A stretch of DNA of 64,000 nt from DATKNA01 sp963755755 (GCA_963755755.1 CAVWLJ010000010.1:682001-746000), one strand, 5' to 3'; positions 9,109 through 18,679 are shown, numbered from the stretch's first letter. Made by a program: numbers and translations. The notes: generated by a model not told the origin, from the sequence alone.

Positions 9109-9580
9109 TCACGGTGATTCCGCCAACCGGGCGAGCCGGTCGAGCGACGCCGCGAGCCGTTCGGGAGTGGTGGCGCGCGCCCTCGGCAGGCGATTCGGGT
9201 CGCTGAGGCGCGTCCAGTCATAGGTGTGCGTCACCCGGGTCCGGGACGTGTCGAGCGGTTCGAGTTCCCACCGCCAGAGATGTCCCGGCGGCCGGTTGCC
9301 CGGCTCGGCCGGCGTCCACGCGATGCGGCGCCCCTCCTCGAACTCCACGACGTGGTTCTCGCGGATCTTCCCGCCCGTCAGCGTCATGAGGAACACGTCG
9401 CCGACGGCGTGGACCCGCTGTCCGCTCTCGCGCGCGAGCGAGATTGTCGTTGCCGTCCCAGCGCGGCTGCTCCGAGGGGTCGGCGATCAAGTCGAAGATC
9501 CGGTCCGCGGGCGCCGCGATGGTGCGGGCGGCGCTCACCACCCGCGGCCCGTCGTCCGGGGGTCCGTCATCAGCGATCAC
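9109..9580 (-). CDS. SRPBCC-family protein, frameshifted
   Basis: Two overlapping frames together give one protein of about 156 residues. The first part carries SAARTIAAPADRIFDLIADP and QPRWDGNDNL, the start of a START/SRPBCC ligand-binding fold. The second carries VFLMTLTGGKIRENHV, RIAWTPAEPGNRPPGH and THTYDW. The frames meet near 9435-9445 in a CG-repeat stretch, where one extra base explains the break. It probably binds a hydrophobic ligand; no enzymatic role can be assigned. Given the many similar breaks in this window, a sequence error is more likely than a true pseudogene. Confidence 0.7.
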
Positions 9581-9640
9581 AGGAGTATTGAACAGCCGAG
9601 AATCGTCCGGGTCGGGGAAGGCCGAGCAGTCGGGGCCGTG

Positions 9641-9733
9641 TCAGCGCCGGCCGCTGCGGCGCTTCTGCAGCGCCACGATCCCCGCCACCACGACCAGAAG
9701 GGGCAGGACGATGCCCCACAAGATCCAACCCAT
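9641..9733 (-). CDS. Small single-span membrane protein
   Basis: A 30-residue protein: MGWILWGIVLPLLVVVAGIV as one membrane helix, followed by a basic tail (QKRRSGRR) that should face the cytoplasm. The ATG has GGGAG seven bases upstream. Proteins of this kind are common beside envelope genes in actinobacteria but have no known role. Confidence 0.5.
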   Translation of the reverse strand: MGWILWGIVLPLLVVVAGIVALQKRRSGRR

Positions 9734-9928
9734 GCGAACTCCCAGCGGTCGTCCCAAGAACTTCGGTGGGACCACCAGACCGCAGCGGGGGCGTGCTGAC
9801 CTCATCCGCCCAGGGTGACCGGACGGCCTCAAGATCGTCGCGGGTGCGTGGATCGGCCGCGGAGAGGCCGACGGGCATCTCGCCCGTCGCCGCAGCCTCG
9901 GGCCGGATCATGGGTCGAGCGTGGGCCG

Positions 9929-10420
9929 TCAGTCCCGCTCGTGGCGTTGGCTGTCGTAGTGCCGTGCCGCCTCGGCGTACGCCGTCTCCACCAGGGTTGC
10001 CAGGTCGTCTCTCGTCCGGGACCCCGGATTGACGACGCAGACCCAGTGGAGAGGGGCGTAGAACGGGTGTGGCAGCACCGTGTCGGTGGCGGTGTAGTCC
10101 GCGCCTGTGTCGATGACCTGGTAGCCGGCCGCCACGCGAGGAGCCTTGCCCAGCCGCGCCTCGTAAGCCGCACGACCGACGCCGAGGTTCACGCGGTAGG
10201 TGTCGGCGTCGCGGTCCAGGTTCGACGCCGCGTCGTATCGGTCGCCCGTGACCAGGGTGAGGAAGGGGAAGCGCCGCTCGGGCACTGTCACCCGATCGGG
10301 GTCGTAGAACACGAACCAGTCGCCCGAGGCCTCCGACGTCACCAGGCCCGGCAGCTGTCGCTCGAGAGCCGAGAGGAACGCGGCTGCGCCGGCCAGGTCC
10401 GCACCCGTCAGCGAGAGCAC
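9929..10420 (-). CDS. DUF6194-family protein
   Basis: A 163-residue cytoplasmic protein from a GTG start. The pattern matches DUF6194: FPFLTLVTGDRYDAASNLDR, YRVNLGVGRAAYE, then DYTATDTVLPHPFYAPLHWV and a C-terminal LVETAYAEAARHY. No catalytic residues are known for the family. It is divergent from the SRPBCC gene at 10481. Confidence 0.75.
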   Translation of the reverse strand: MLSLTGADLAGAAAFLSALERQLPGLVTSEASGDWFVFYDPDRVTVPERRFPFLTLVTGDRYDAASNLDRDADTYRVNLGVGRAAYEARLGKAPRVAAGYQVIDTGADYTATDTVLPHPFYAPLHWVCVVNPGSRTRDDLATLVETAYAEAARHYDSQRHERD

Positions 10421-10480
10421 CGGCCCAGCGTGCCAGAGACGGTCGCGAACCGGCCTCGTCGCCCGTGCTTAGCTGGGCGC

Positions 10481-10870
10481 ATGCCCTCGGACTCGAGACA
10501 CGTCAGCGAGCACATCGACCGCTCGGCGGAGGACGTGTACGCCTTCGCGTCCGACCCGGAGAACCTGACGGCGTGGGCCGCCGGCCTCGGCCCGGGCGAC
10601 CGGGTCGCTTTCGCTCCCCGGAACGAGTTCGGCGTCCTCGATCACGTGGTGACGACGCCATCGGGCGAGACGGTGGCGGTGCCGATGCGGGTCACGGCGG
10701 ACGGCAAGGGCGCCGAGGTCGTCTTCACGGTTCGCCGTCTGCCCGGCATGACCGACGCCGACCTGGACCGGGACGTCGGCCTGGTCGCGGCCGATCTCGC
10801 GACGCTCAAGCGGCTGGTCGAGTCAGGTGCGGGTCGGCCCCCGACGGGCGGCAGCAGCGCGGGCTCGTAG
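10481..10870 (+). CDS. SRPBCC-family protein
   Basis: 129 residues. The N-terminus HVSEHIDRSAEDVYAFASDP is typical of the SRPBCC fold, followed by EFGVLDHVV and a C-terminal helix DVGLVAADLATLKRLVE. There is no ribosome site; a TTAGCT box lies six bases before the ATG, and the same hexamer at the same spacing precedes the next gene (GTG 10978), so both may be leaderless. Function unknown; probably a ligand-binding domain. Confidence 0.75.
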   Translation: MPSDSRHVSEHIDRSAEDVYAFASDPENLTAWAAGLGPGDRVAFAPRNEFGVLDHVVTTPSGETVAVPMRVTADGKGAEVVFTVRRLPGMTDADLDRDVGLVAADLATLKRLVESGAGRPPTGGSSAGS

Positions 10871-10977
10871 CGCGCAGCCGGTGAACGCCCGGGCTCACGT
10901 TGGTGGAGACGGGTGTGGGTCGGACGGCGAGCTGCGACGTCCGACGTAGATCGGCACTGCGGTGCTTAGCTGTGCCC

Positions 10978-12189
10978 GTGAACGGACCGACTACGGGCGG
11001 CGCTGCGCGGGCGGGCGGGTGGAACGCCGTCGCGGCGTACGGGGCCGTCGCAGCGTGCACGCAGTTGCTCTGGCTGACGTTCGCTCCGGTCACCACGGAT
11101 GCCGCCCGATACTTCGGGGTGAGCGAGCAGGCCGTGGGCTGGCTCGCCAACGCCTTCCCGCTGCTGTACGTCGTGCTCGCGCTGCCGACCGGTCACCTGC
11201 TCGACCTCCGACCACGTCGCGTCCTGGCCGCCGGAGCCGTGCTCTGCGCTGCGGGCGGCCTGCTCCGGCTGGGCGACACGTTCGCCTGGGCTCTTGCCGG
11301 GTCGGCGCTCGTCGCCGTCGCGCAGCCTGTCGTGCTCGGCGCGATCACACGCGTCGTCGCGGTCTCGCTGCCCCCGGCGTCCCAGGCTGCCGGCATCGGC
11401 CTGGCGTCGGCGGGGACGTTCCTGGGGATCCTGCTGGCGCTCGTCCTCGGCAGCGCCTTCGGCGGCGGGCGTCTACCGGCTCTGGTCGCCGTCCAGGCTG
11501 CGATCGCGGTGGTCTCGTGCCTCTGGTTGCTGTCGGCACTGCGCCACTGGCCCGTTCAGGCACCGCAGGCGGGGCCGGACGCCGGTGCGCTGGCCGCCGC
11601 ACGCGAGAGCTGGGCGGACCGGGAGCTGCGCAGGCTCGCGTACCTCGCGGCCGCCGGCTTCGGCGGCTTCGTCGCCCTCACGACCTGGCTGCAGGCGCTC
11701 GTCGCCCCGGCCGGCATCGACGCCGGAGCCGCGGGGACGATCCTCGCCGCCGCCGTCGCCGCGGGGGTCGTCGCCGCTCTCGTCGTCCCCGGGCCGGTGG
11801 TGCGCGCCGGTCGCGAGCGGGCGCTGCTGCTGCTGGTGCTCGTCCTCGCCGCGGTCTCCTGCGCGGCCATGGCGGCGACGGGTTCGATCGCCGTTGTCGC
11901 CGTCGCGGCCTGTGTCGCGACCGGGGCGCTGCTGGTCGCCCTGCCGGTGCTCCTCGACCTCTGCGAGCGACGCGCGAACGCGGCGCACGCTGCCACCGCG
12001 GCCAACGTGATCTGGCTCGCCGGAAACCTGGGCGGCCTCGTGGTCTCGGTGCTGGTCGGCACGGTCGTCGATCGGCCCGCGCTCGCGTTCGCCCTCATGG
12101 CGGTGAGCCTCCTGGCCGGCATGCCCCTCCTGCGTAAGCCCCTGCTCACGGCGCCGGCGTCCGGCACCGTGCTGGAGGAGACGATCTGA
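10978..12189 (+). CDS. MFS transporter
   Basis: A 403-residue, 12-helix membrane protein from the GTG at 10978. After TM1 and TM2 it has the short cytoplasmic loop GHLLDLRPRR, the place of the MFS motif A. A long central loop (about 200-225) separates two six-helix halves. The spacing between helices and the early TQLLWLTFAPVT segment resemble nucleoside/CynX-like exporters in this superfamily, but the substrate is unclear. The frame is open 26 codons further upstream; that part lacks membrane character and I exclude it. Confidence 0.85.
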   Translation: MNGPTTGGAARAGGWNAVAAYGAVAACTQLLWLTFAPVTTDAARYFGVSEQAVGWLANAFPLLYVVLALPTGHLLDLRPRRVLAAGAVLCAAGGLLRLGDTFAWALAGSALVAVAQPVVLGAITRVVAVSLPPASQAAGIGLASAGTFLGILLALVLGSAFGGGRLPALVAVQAAIAVVSCLWLLSALRHWPVQAPQAGPDAGALAAARESWADRELRRLAYLAAAGFGGFVALTTWLQALVAPAGIDAGAAGTILAAAVAAGVVAALVVPGPVVRAGRERALLLLVLVLAAVSCAAMAATGSIAVVAVAACVATGALLVALPVLLDLCERRANAAHAATAANVIWLAGNLGGLVVSVLVGTVVDRPALAFALMAVSLLAGMPLLRKPLLTAPASGTVLEETI

Positions 12190-12211
12190 CCGCGATGCCG
12201 CGACAAAGCGT

Positions 12212-12985
12212 GTGACGTCGGAGGTTCTCCCCGCGACGATGTCCGACGTGGAGGAGGTCGAGGTCGTCGTCGCCCACAACGAGCGCGCGACGCTGCGGGT
12301 CGGGAACGTGTTCCTGAAGGTCGACGGCGATCAGACGCGCACCGACGTCGAGGTCGAGGCAATGGCTCTGGCGCCGATCCCGACTCCGGAGGTCCTGTGG
12401 CGGAAGCCGCCCGTGCTGGCGCTCGCCGCCCTCCCGGGCACGGCACTCGGCCGCCTCGGCGAGCCGTCCACCGCGTCGCCGGCGGCGTGGGCCGCGGCGG
12501 GTGCCGCCGCACGGATGCTGCACGACGCGCCGCTGCCGCCATGGCCCGGTCGGAGCCTCGACGACCTCGCATCGCGCCTCGACGGCGAATGCGCGTGGCT
12601 CGTCACGAACGGTGTCCTTCCCGACCACGTGGTCACGCGTGGCCGCCAGGTGGCCGAGGCCGCACTCCGGCCGTACACGCCGGTGTTCACGCACGGGGAC
12701 CTGCAGGTCGCCCACGTGTTCATCGACGTCGACGAGATCACCGGCGTTGTCGACTGGTCCGAGGCGAGCCAGGGTGACGCCCTGCACGACCTCGCCATCT
12801 TGACGCTCGGACACCAGGAGCACCTCGGCGACGTCGTCGCCGGTTACGGCACCGACGTCGACCTCGACGTGATCCGCGCCTGGTGGTCGCTGCGAAGCCT
12901 GTCGGCGATTCGCTGGCTGGTCGAGCACGACTTCGACCCGTTCTCACCAGGCGCCGAGGTCGACGTGCTGAGATCGCTGATGTGA
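12212..12985 (+). CDS. Aminoglycoside phosphotransferase-like kinase
   Basis: 257 residues from a GTG, 22 bases after the MFS gene. The fold is that of small-molecule kinases (APH/choline kinase): Lys36 in NVFLKVDGD for the ATP phosphate, the catalytic loop FTHGDLQVAHVF (His161, Asp163), and the metal-binding segment GVVDWSEA with Asp181. The usual Asn five residues after the catalytic Asp is replaced by His, which is uncommon. Many such proteins do not confer antibiotic resistance, so no resistance is claimed. Confidence 0.75.
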   Translation: MTSEVLPATMSDVEEVEVVVAHNERATLRVGNVFLKVDGDQTRTDVEVEAMALAPIPTPEVLWRKPPVLALAALPGTALGRLGEPSTASPAAWAAAGAAARMLHDAPLPPWPGRSLDDLASRLDGECAWLVTNGVLPDHVVTRGRQVAEAALRPYTPVFTHGDLQVAHVFIDVDEITGVVDWSEASQGDALHDLAILTLGHQEHLGDVVAGYGTDVDLDVIRAWWSLRSLSAIRWLVEHDFDPFSPGAEVDVLRSLM

Positions 12986-13055
12986 GGCTGCACGAGCCCG
13001 CCGGTCGCCGCGCACGGCTGGCCGCGCTGCGGCGAGGAGGTCGACCGGACCGGGC

Positions 13056-13370
13056 CTACGGCGTCACCGACACGGTTGGCTGAGCGGGGACCGGTTCGGC
13101 CTCCACGATGCGAGTCAGTGGAGCCCCGGCGAGGGCCGGTGCTGTGTCCGCTGTGGACCAGACCCGGCTGTGCAGGAAATCCCGGAACGCCTGCGCCTGA
13201 TCGACGCCGGCGAAGTCGAGGTCGATCAACACGAACTGTGGGTCGTCGACGGGTCGATAGATCCGGGCCGCCAGCACGCCGCCAGCTGCCCGGGCGCCGC
13301 TCAAGCGGGCGAAGGCGGTCTGCCAGGTGGTGAAATCGGTGATCGGATGCTCGATGCGCAAGGTGGCCAT
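13056..13370 (-). CDS. Small ferredoxin-like (ABM-type fold) protein
   Basis: 104 residues: RIEHPITDFTTWQTAFARL, then IYRPVDDPQFVLIDLDF and AQAFRDFLHSRVW. The alternation of strands and helices resembles the dimeric alpha/beta-barrel (antibiotic-biosynthesis monooxygenase) fold common in actinobacterial stand-alone proteins. No catalytic residue stands out. A TAGCGT box seven bases before the ATG suggests a leaderless transcript. Confidence 0.55.
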   Translation of the reverse strand: MATLRIEHPITDFTTWQTAFARLSGARAAGGVLAARIYRPVDDPQFVLIDLDFAGVDQAQAFRDFLHSRVWSTADTAPALAGAPLTRIVEAEPVPAQPTVSVTP

Positions 13371-13440
13371 GAGGTCGACGCTAGGGTCCGGCCCGGCCGG
13401 GCCGGTATCCCAGATTGCTGGGGTCGGACGGTGATCGGGT

Positions 13441-13446
13441 TAGCCT
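13441..13446 (+). promoter_or_regulatory. -10 box of a leaderless promoter
   Basis: TAGCCT followed by six bases and the GTG at 13453. It supports this GTG as start of the LuxR-type gene. Confidence 0.5.
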
Positions 13447-13452
13447 GCTGCG

Positions 13453-14485
13453 GTGCGGCCATCGCGGATCGAGGCGATCTGCGATCACGCGCTCGACCCC
13501 CGGGCGCTGAGGCTGGACCTGCTCGCCGAGATCCGGCGCGCGGTCCCGTTCACCTGGTACGTGTGGACGCTGACCGATCCGGACACCGGGGTCGGCTGGG
13601 CCCCGTTGGCCGACGTGCCGTGTTTGCCTGAGCTGCCGACGCTGATCCGCGCGAAGTACCAGACCGCCGTGAACCGGTGGACGGACATGACCAGCCCGGT
13701 CGCCCTGCTCACCGACGCCGGTGATCCCAGCCGCAGCGCGGTATGGCGTCAGGTCCAGTCCCGGTTCGCTGTCGTCGACGTCGCCTCGGTGGTCTTCCGC
13801 GACCAGTTCGGGATCTGGAGCTTCCTGGACCTCTGGCGAGACCAGCGCGGGGGGCGCTTCGGACTCGGCCGACGTCGACTACCTGACCGAGCTGACCGCG
13901 CCCGTCACCGCCGCGATCCGCCGCTGCCTGGCCGCGACGTTCACCGAGCCGGTCCACGCTCCCGCGCACCCCGGCGGCCCGGTCGTCCTGCTCCTCGACC
14001 CGGATCTGAATGTCCGCGCCCAGACCGCGGACACTGACAGGTACCTGCGGCTGCTGGTACCGCCCGACGAGGGCCGCTCTCCGGTGCCCGCGGGGGCCTA
14101 CAACGTCGCTGCCCAGCTCCTCGCCGCTGAGGCAGGGATCAACCACGCGCCCGCGTGGGCCCGCGTCCACGTCAGTGGTGGAGGCTGGTTGGCCCTGCGC
14201 GCGGCGCGCATCGACGATCACTACAGGTCCCAGCCGCAGGACATCGCCGTGACCATCGAGAAGTGCGGACCACGGGAGCGGGCCGACCTGTTCGCCCGGG
14301 TTCACGGCCTGACCCGCCGCGAATCGGACGTGCTGGGGCGGCTGTCCGCCGGCGACGACACCAGAGGCGCCGCACGCGCCCTCAGGGTCTCCGAATACAC
14401 CCTTCAGGACCACCTGAAGGCGATCTTCGACAAGACCGGGCTCCACGATCGGCGAAGCCTGCTCGCCGCCTCGCTCGGCAGCTGA
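13453..14485 (+). CDS. LuxR-type regulator with frameshift in a G run
   Basis: About 343 residues once one base is removed. The N-terminal half (MRPSRIEAICDHALD, then VPFTWYVWTLTDPDTG) looks like a GAF-type sensor. The C-terminal part has the LuxR HTH: LTRRESDVLGRLSAGDDTRG, then ALRVSEYTLQDHLKAIFDKT and a final basic helix. The reading frame changes at a run of six G around 13848. One extra G fits, either as a sequence error or as a natural slippage site. The signal and target genes are unknown. Confidence 0.8.
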
Positions 14486-14551
14486 CCACCTCGCCCGTCT
14501 TCAGTGCGCGACGGCCCCAGACCAAGGGCTACGGATCCGGGACAGAGCCGC

Positions 14552-14983
14552 CTAGGGACCGTGACCCTCGTCCTGCTCCAGGACGGGGTTGAGCCTGGCC
14601 TCGGTTCGGGTCGGTTCGAACAGCTCGACCGGATTGCCCGCGGGGTCTTCGAGCAGGATCTGCTTACCGCCGACCCCGACGATCAGCTCATTGCGGAAGC
14701 GAGCGCCGCGCCGGCGGAGCGTCTCGATTTCGGACTCGAGCCCGTCCACCTCCAGCATGAAGCGGTTCCAGCCTCCGGGACTGGGAAGAGTGCCGTCGGG
14801 CATAGCTTGGCCGCCGCCAGGGCCACCGCCCGGCGCGCTCAACACCAGTCGCAGATCGCCACGCGCGAGCATCGCGAAACCGGGCGCCGGGTGCATCACC
14901 TCCTCGAAGCCGAGGCAATGGCAGTAGAACGAGATGCCGGCGTCCACATCGTCGACGATGTAGCGCACGCTCACAGTGGCCAT
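14552..14983 (-). CDS. VOC/glyoxalase-family protein
   Basis: 143 residues in two beta-alpha-beta-beta-beta modules: VRYIVDDVDAGISFYCHCLG, FAMLARGDLRLVLS, WNRFMLEVDGLESEIETL and LLEDPAGNPVELFEP. This is the vicinal-oxygen-chelate fold shared by glyoxalases, dioxygenases and bleomycin-type binding proteins. The metal ligands of glyoxalase I are only partly present (final Glu), so the reaction cannot be named. GAGGGG precedes the ATG. Confidence 0.85.
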   Translation of the reverse strand: MATVSVRYIVDDVDAGISFYCHCLGFEEVMHPAPGFAMLARGDLRLVLSAPGGGPGGGQAMPDGTLPSPGGWNRFMLEVDGLESEIETLRRRGARFRNELIVGVGGKQILLEDPAGNPVELFEPTRTEARLNPVLEQDEGHGP

Positions 14984-15162
14984 GAACGCTCCCCTCGCCG
15001 TGTGCCTGGACGGCGGACGTCGCCAGTATCCTCCCGCCCCAGGCGACCCGATCTACGCCTACATCGTTCTGTCGTTGCTGCCTGGTTCGGGAGACGAACG
15101 GTGGCAGGTCGAAGGTCCAGCATGTTCGATCGGGTGAGGAACGCCGTCAAGACGTGGAAACC

Positions 15163-17472
15163 CTACGTGCCGGGCTCGGCTCGGTCGCTGGACGCGACCC
15201 ATCCGGCGATCTGCGCCCGCGAGGTGAAGCCCAGTGTGTTCAGGATCGTCCGGACGTGGCTCTCGACCGTGCGCTCGGAGATGAACAGACGGGCGCCGAT
15301 CTCTCTGTTGCTCAGACCTTCGGCGACGAGTTGCGCCACTTCGGCCCCACGTCGGCTCAATGCCCTAGAGCTACCGCTGCCACGGCAGCACCTGTCGCTG
15401 CAGGGGTGGCCTCACGCAGCGCGAGCCGCGACGCCATCTGGCGGGTGAGGTGCCGGCCCGTGGCGAACTCGGATGCGAAGCTCGCCGGTCGCAGCGCTGC
15501 CCTCGCCGACTTGTCGGCCTGGTCCAGTGCCGGCGCGAGGCCGATGTGGATGCTTGCCCCCGCTTCGGCGCGGACGCTCTCCGTGGCTCCGAGGAGCTGC
15601 GCGGCTCGCCGGTGCTCGCCGCGGCCCGCCGCACACCATGCCAACGCTCCGAGCAGGTAGCACTGCGCGATTCGGTCGTCGAGCTGATCGGCGATCCGCA
15701 GCCCCTCGGTCGACCGCAGCTCACCCTCGCGGAGATCTCCGGACATCACGGCGGCGAGGGCCTGGTTCATCAGCATCATCTCGAGGCTGTACACGTCACC
15801 CGCCTCACGGCTGATCCGTGCCCCCTCGGCCGCCGCCGGAGCGACGGCCGCCAGGTCACCGTCGAGCAGGCCGTTGAGGGCCTGAGCCTGGAGCAGTAGC
15901 AGGGTCGCGCCGAGGTCCCCCATCTCGCCGGCTACCAGGCGAGCCTCCTCGAGCAGCCGCCTCGAGGAGTCGCGGTCCCCCGCCATGCGGGCGGCGATCG
16001 ACGCCATCGACAGTGACCGTGACAGGCCCGCGGGCGGTCCGTTTCGGGCCGCCCGTACACACCGCTCGAGTGCCGGCACGCCGGCTGCGGGATCGCTCTG
16101 CAGTACGGCGAGGAAGCCGCGGACGAAGTAGGCACCGGCCTCGTCGTCGGGCCGCCCGCCCGCGGCGAGCAGTTCGTCGAGCCACCGCACGCCCTCGGTG
16201 GTCGCGCGAGTGATCCAGTACCGCATCAGGTAGGTCGCGATCTCGGTGCCCGCGGGGACGTCCTGAACCAGGGTCCTACGCAACACACCGCGGATGGTGT
16301 CGATCCGGAGTTCCACCCACGGAAGCCACTCGAGCAGCCGGTGCCTTCCCTCCACCGCGAAGTGCTGGCACCGCGTCAGGTAGTAGTCCAGGCAGCGCCG
16401 CTCGAGCACGACCTCCTCGCCGGCCTCCCGCAGCTTCAGCCTGGCGTACTCCCGCATCGTCTCGTGCAGCCGGTAGCAGGCGGCACCCGCGATGTCCTCC
16501 CTGATCACCAGTGACTTGTCGAGCAACGACGACACGTGCTCGAGCACCAGCACCGGCGAAAGGGTCGTCCCAGCTGCACACCGCCGTGACGTCGTCCAGC
16601 GCGAAACGGCCCGCGAAGACGCACAGCCGCGTCCAGAGCGTGCGCTCGGCGGGGGTCAGCAGGTCGTAGCTCCACTCGATCGTGGTCCGCAGCGTCTGGT
16701 GCCGGGGGAGTGCAGCCCGACTGCCAGCGGTGAGCAGATCGAACCGTTCGTCGAGGCGGTCGCGGATCTGCTCCGCGGTCAGGGCCCGCGTCCGCACGGC
16801 CGCCAACTCGATCGCCAGCGGCAATCCGTCGAGCCGCCGGCACAGCTCGACCACCGCGGCCTGATTGGAGGCCGTCAGGTCGAAACTGCCGGACGCTGCC
16901 GCCGCGCGCTGGACGAACAGCTCGACGGTCTCGTTCCGGCTCAGGCGGTCCAGCGGCTCCTCGGCGTGCAACGAGGGCAGCTGGAGCGGTGGCACCGGCA
17001 GCACATGCTCACCCTCGATCAACAGCGGCTCCCGGCTGGTCGCGATCACGCGGAGGCCCGGAGCCGCCCTCAGGAGCTCGCTGACCAGCCGGGCGGCCGC
17101 CTGCAGGAGGTGCTCGCAGTTGTCGAGGACCAGCAGCATCGTCTTGTCGGCCAGGTAGGAGCGGAGCAAGGCCACCGGCTCGGCGGCGCCCTGGTCACGA
17201 AGATCCAGGGCAGCCAGGACGGCGTTGCCGATGAGAGCCGCGTCCCGCAGTTCCGCGAGCTGTACCAGCCACGCGCCGTCCGGGACGCCGCGCTCGAGGT
17301 CGGATGCCGCCCGGATCGCGAGCCGCGTCTTCCCCACACCGCCTGCGCCGGCCAGGGTCACCAGGCGGGCTGCGCTGAGCTTCCTGCGCGTCTCGGCCAG
17401 CTCATGGCGACGCCCGATGAAGCTCGTCGTCTCGGCGGGCAGGTTCCCCGACGTGGAGGTGCGCCGTGCCAC
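15163..17472 (-). CDS. ATPase-LuxR transcriptional regulator, frameshifted twice
   Basis: About 770 residues. The N-terminal STAND-type ATPase has Walker A TLAGAGGVGKTRLA, Walker B MLLVLDNCEHLL and the sensor VIATSREPL. A helical TPR-like middle domain follows (residues 400-690), and a LuxR HTH closes it: LSRRGAEVAQLVAEGLSNRE, ISERTVESHVRTIL. The frame changes near 16553 (one extra base) and near 15370 (the opposite sense), so the sum keeps the frame. The GTG start is preceded by TACCGT at six bases. It is divergent from the gene at 17580. The inducer and regulon are unknown. Confidence 0.8.
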
Positions 17473-17478
17473 GGGCCG

Positions 17479-17484
17479 ACGGTA
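17479..17484 (-). promoter_or_regulatory. -10 box of the ATPase-LuxR gene
   Basis: On the minus strand TACCGT lies six bases before the GTG at 17472; the mRNA is probably leaderless. Confidence 0.5.
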
Positions 17485-17567
17485 CTGCGCGGGAGGGTGC
17501 GTCGACAGGCGTCGATTTCAGTACTGGCTCAGTGGCTCCACTGAAGCCGGCCCGACCCCCCGCTTCC

Positions 17568-17573
17568 TAGGTT
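17568..17573 (+). promoter_or_regulatory. -10 box of the 74-residue gene
   Basis: TAGGTT lies six bases before the ATG at 17580 and no ribosome site is present, which points to leaderless transcription. Confidence 0.5.
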
Positions 17574-17579
17574 CGATGC

Positions 17580-17804
17580 ATGAGCACACAGCACCCGAGA
17601 CAACGAGTCGAAGTCACGTGTCTCGGCACGCCACCCACCGAACAGATCGAGCGGGCCTCCGGGGTCAGCGAGGTCGTGATCGAGGGCCAGGTCGTGCGCT
17701 GCCTGGTCACCGGCAGTTTCCAGCCCTTCCTCGAAGCCCTCCGCGGCAGCGAGGTAACCACCCTGAACGCGACGCCTGCACATCCGAAGGAGACCCTCCG
17801 ATGA
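17580..17804 (+). CDS. Stand-alone protein like the C-terminal domain of an ABC exporter ATPase
   Basis: 74 residues. The sequence RVEVTCLGTPPTEQIERASG, VSEVVIEGQVVRCLVTGS, FLEALRGSEVTTLNATP follows the pattern of the accessory domain found after the nucleotide-binding domain of DrrA-type ABC ATPases. No ATPase domain is present, and there is no room for one before the divergent regulator. It has its own leaderless promoter, and its stop overlaps the start of the next gene (ATGA), so it looks expressed rather than a relic. Its role is unknown. Confidence 0.55.
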   Translation: MSTQHPRQRVEVTCLGTPPTEQIERASGVSEVVIEGQVVRCLVTGSFQPFLEALRGSEVTTLNATPAHPKETLR

Positions 17805-18284
17805 CACCTACGACGACCCCCACCCCCGCCCTTCCCACCGACAGTGCGTCACAGAGCCCCGGCAGCGTCCGCACGACCTCCGGGGGAGAGCTGTCGCTCC
17901 GTCCGCCTCTACGTCCTCAGGTTCGGCTACCTCTTCATGGGCGGCGGGCTCGCCGTGTTCAAGTGGCCGTCATTCGTCGCCCACCACGGCTCCTGGCCCC
18001 TCGACAGGGGACTCATCGAGTGCATCCTTCTCGCGATGTCGATCCTGGCGCTGCTCGGGTTGAGGTACCCGGTGAAGATGCTGCCCATCCTGTTGTTCGA
18101 GTCGCTGTGGAAGCTGACCTGGCTGGGCGTCGTGGCCCTGCCGAAACTGCTCGGCGGCGGACTCGACGCAGCCACCACGGTGGAGTTCACCACCATCCTC
18201 TTCGTCGTCGTGATCCTGGCGGTCATTCCCTGGGGTTACGTCGTCCGGCAGTTCCTGGCCGCGCCGGGCGACCGCTGGCGCTGA
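17801..18284 (+). CDS. Four-helix membrane protein, frameshifted
   Basis: About 160 residues if one extra base near 17885 (run of G) is removed. A Thr/Pro-rich N-terminus is followed by membrane segments: YVLRFGYLFMGGGLAVF, LIECILLAMSILALLGLRYP, LLFESLWKLTWLGVVALP and EFTTILFVVVILAVIPW. AAGGAGA precedes the ATG and the start overlaps the previous stop by ATGA, so the two genes are probably translated together. I do not recognise a named family; DoxX-like small membrane proteins are a possible parallel. Confidence 0.6.
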
Positions 18285-18400
18285 ACGTCTGCCGCGACCA
18301 CAGATCACCCGCTCTGACATCGTGCACCTTGGTGCGGTCACGTCCCTGCTTCCGGTCCGGTGCAGGGGGACCGCACCTTCGTGCGTTGCCGGGAGAACGG

Positions 18401-18508
18401 CAAGAAGCCCGCGTCTCCGGGGAAGAACCGGACGCCGCAGTTCGGCAGACAGGTCGCCCGGCGGCGTGCCCGCTTTGTCGTGTCAGCAGGGAGAGTAGCG
18501 TCGAAGAC
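18401..18508 (+). repeat. Relic of a tRNA-Val junction upstream of mini-ribbon copy 2
   Basis: CAAGAAGCCCGCGTCTCCGG followed by GGAAGAACCGGA resembles the terminator part of the junction repeats at 22281 and 33344. From 18437 on, the sequence matches the region before the mini-ribbon gene at 22538, including GTAGCGTCGAAGAC directly before the ATG. The tRNA part itself is missing here, so this looks like an older, partly deleted copy. Confidence 0.45.
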
Positions 18509-18673
18509 ATGAGCAAGCAGTGGCAGTGCCGCCTCGGATTGCACGCCTGGCTGCCGCGTCACAACACCGACCCGCAGGTCTGCCGAGACTGCGGTAAGCG
18601 TAAGCGTCTGGGCCCGGCAACGAATCTGGGCGGGCCGACGAATTTGGGCGGGCCCCCTACCGGCCCTATGTAG
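18509..18673 (+). CDS. Mini zinc-ribbon-like protein (CRLG/CxxCG family), copy 2
   Basis: 54 residues: MSKQWQCRLGLHAWLPRHN, then QVCRDCGKRKRLG and a Gly/Pro-rich tail with a repeated NLGGP. It is nearly identical in the first 40 residues to the copy at 22538, and the DNA directly upstream is also conserved. Two Cys pairs (one split) and a His could form a zinc site. It lies downstream of a junction relic. Confidence 0.65.
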   Translation: MSKQWQCRLGLHAWLPRHNTDPQVCRDCGKRKRLGPATNLGGPTNLGGPPTGPM

Positions 18674-18679
18674 TAACGA

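Noticed and set aside
12212..12985. Aminoglycoside resistance gene
   Set aside because: The fold alone does not show resistance, and the catalytic loop is atypical.
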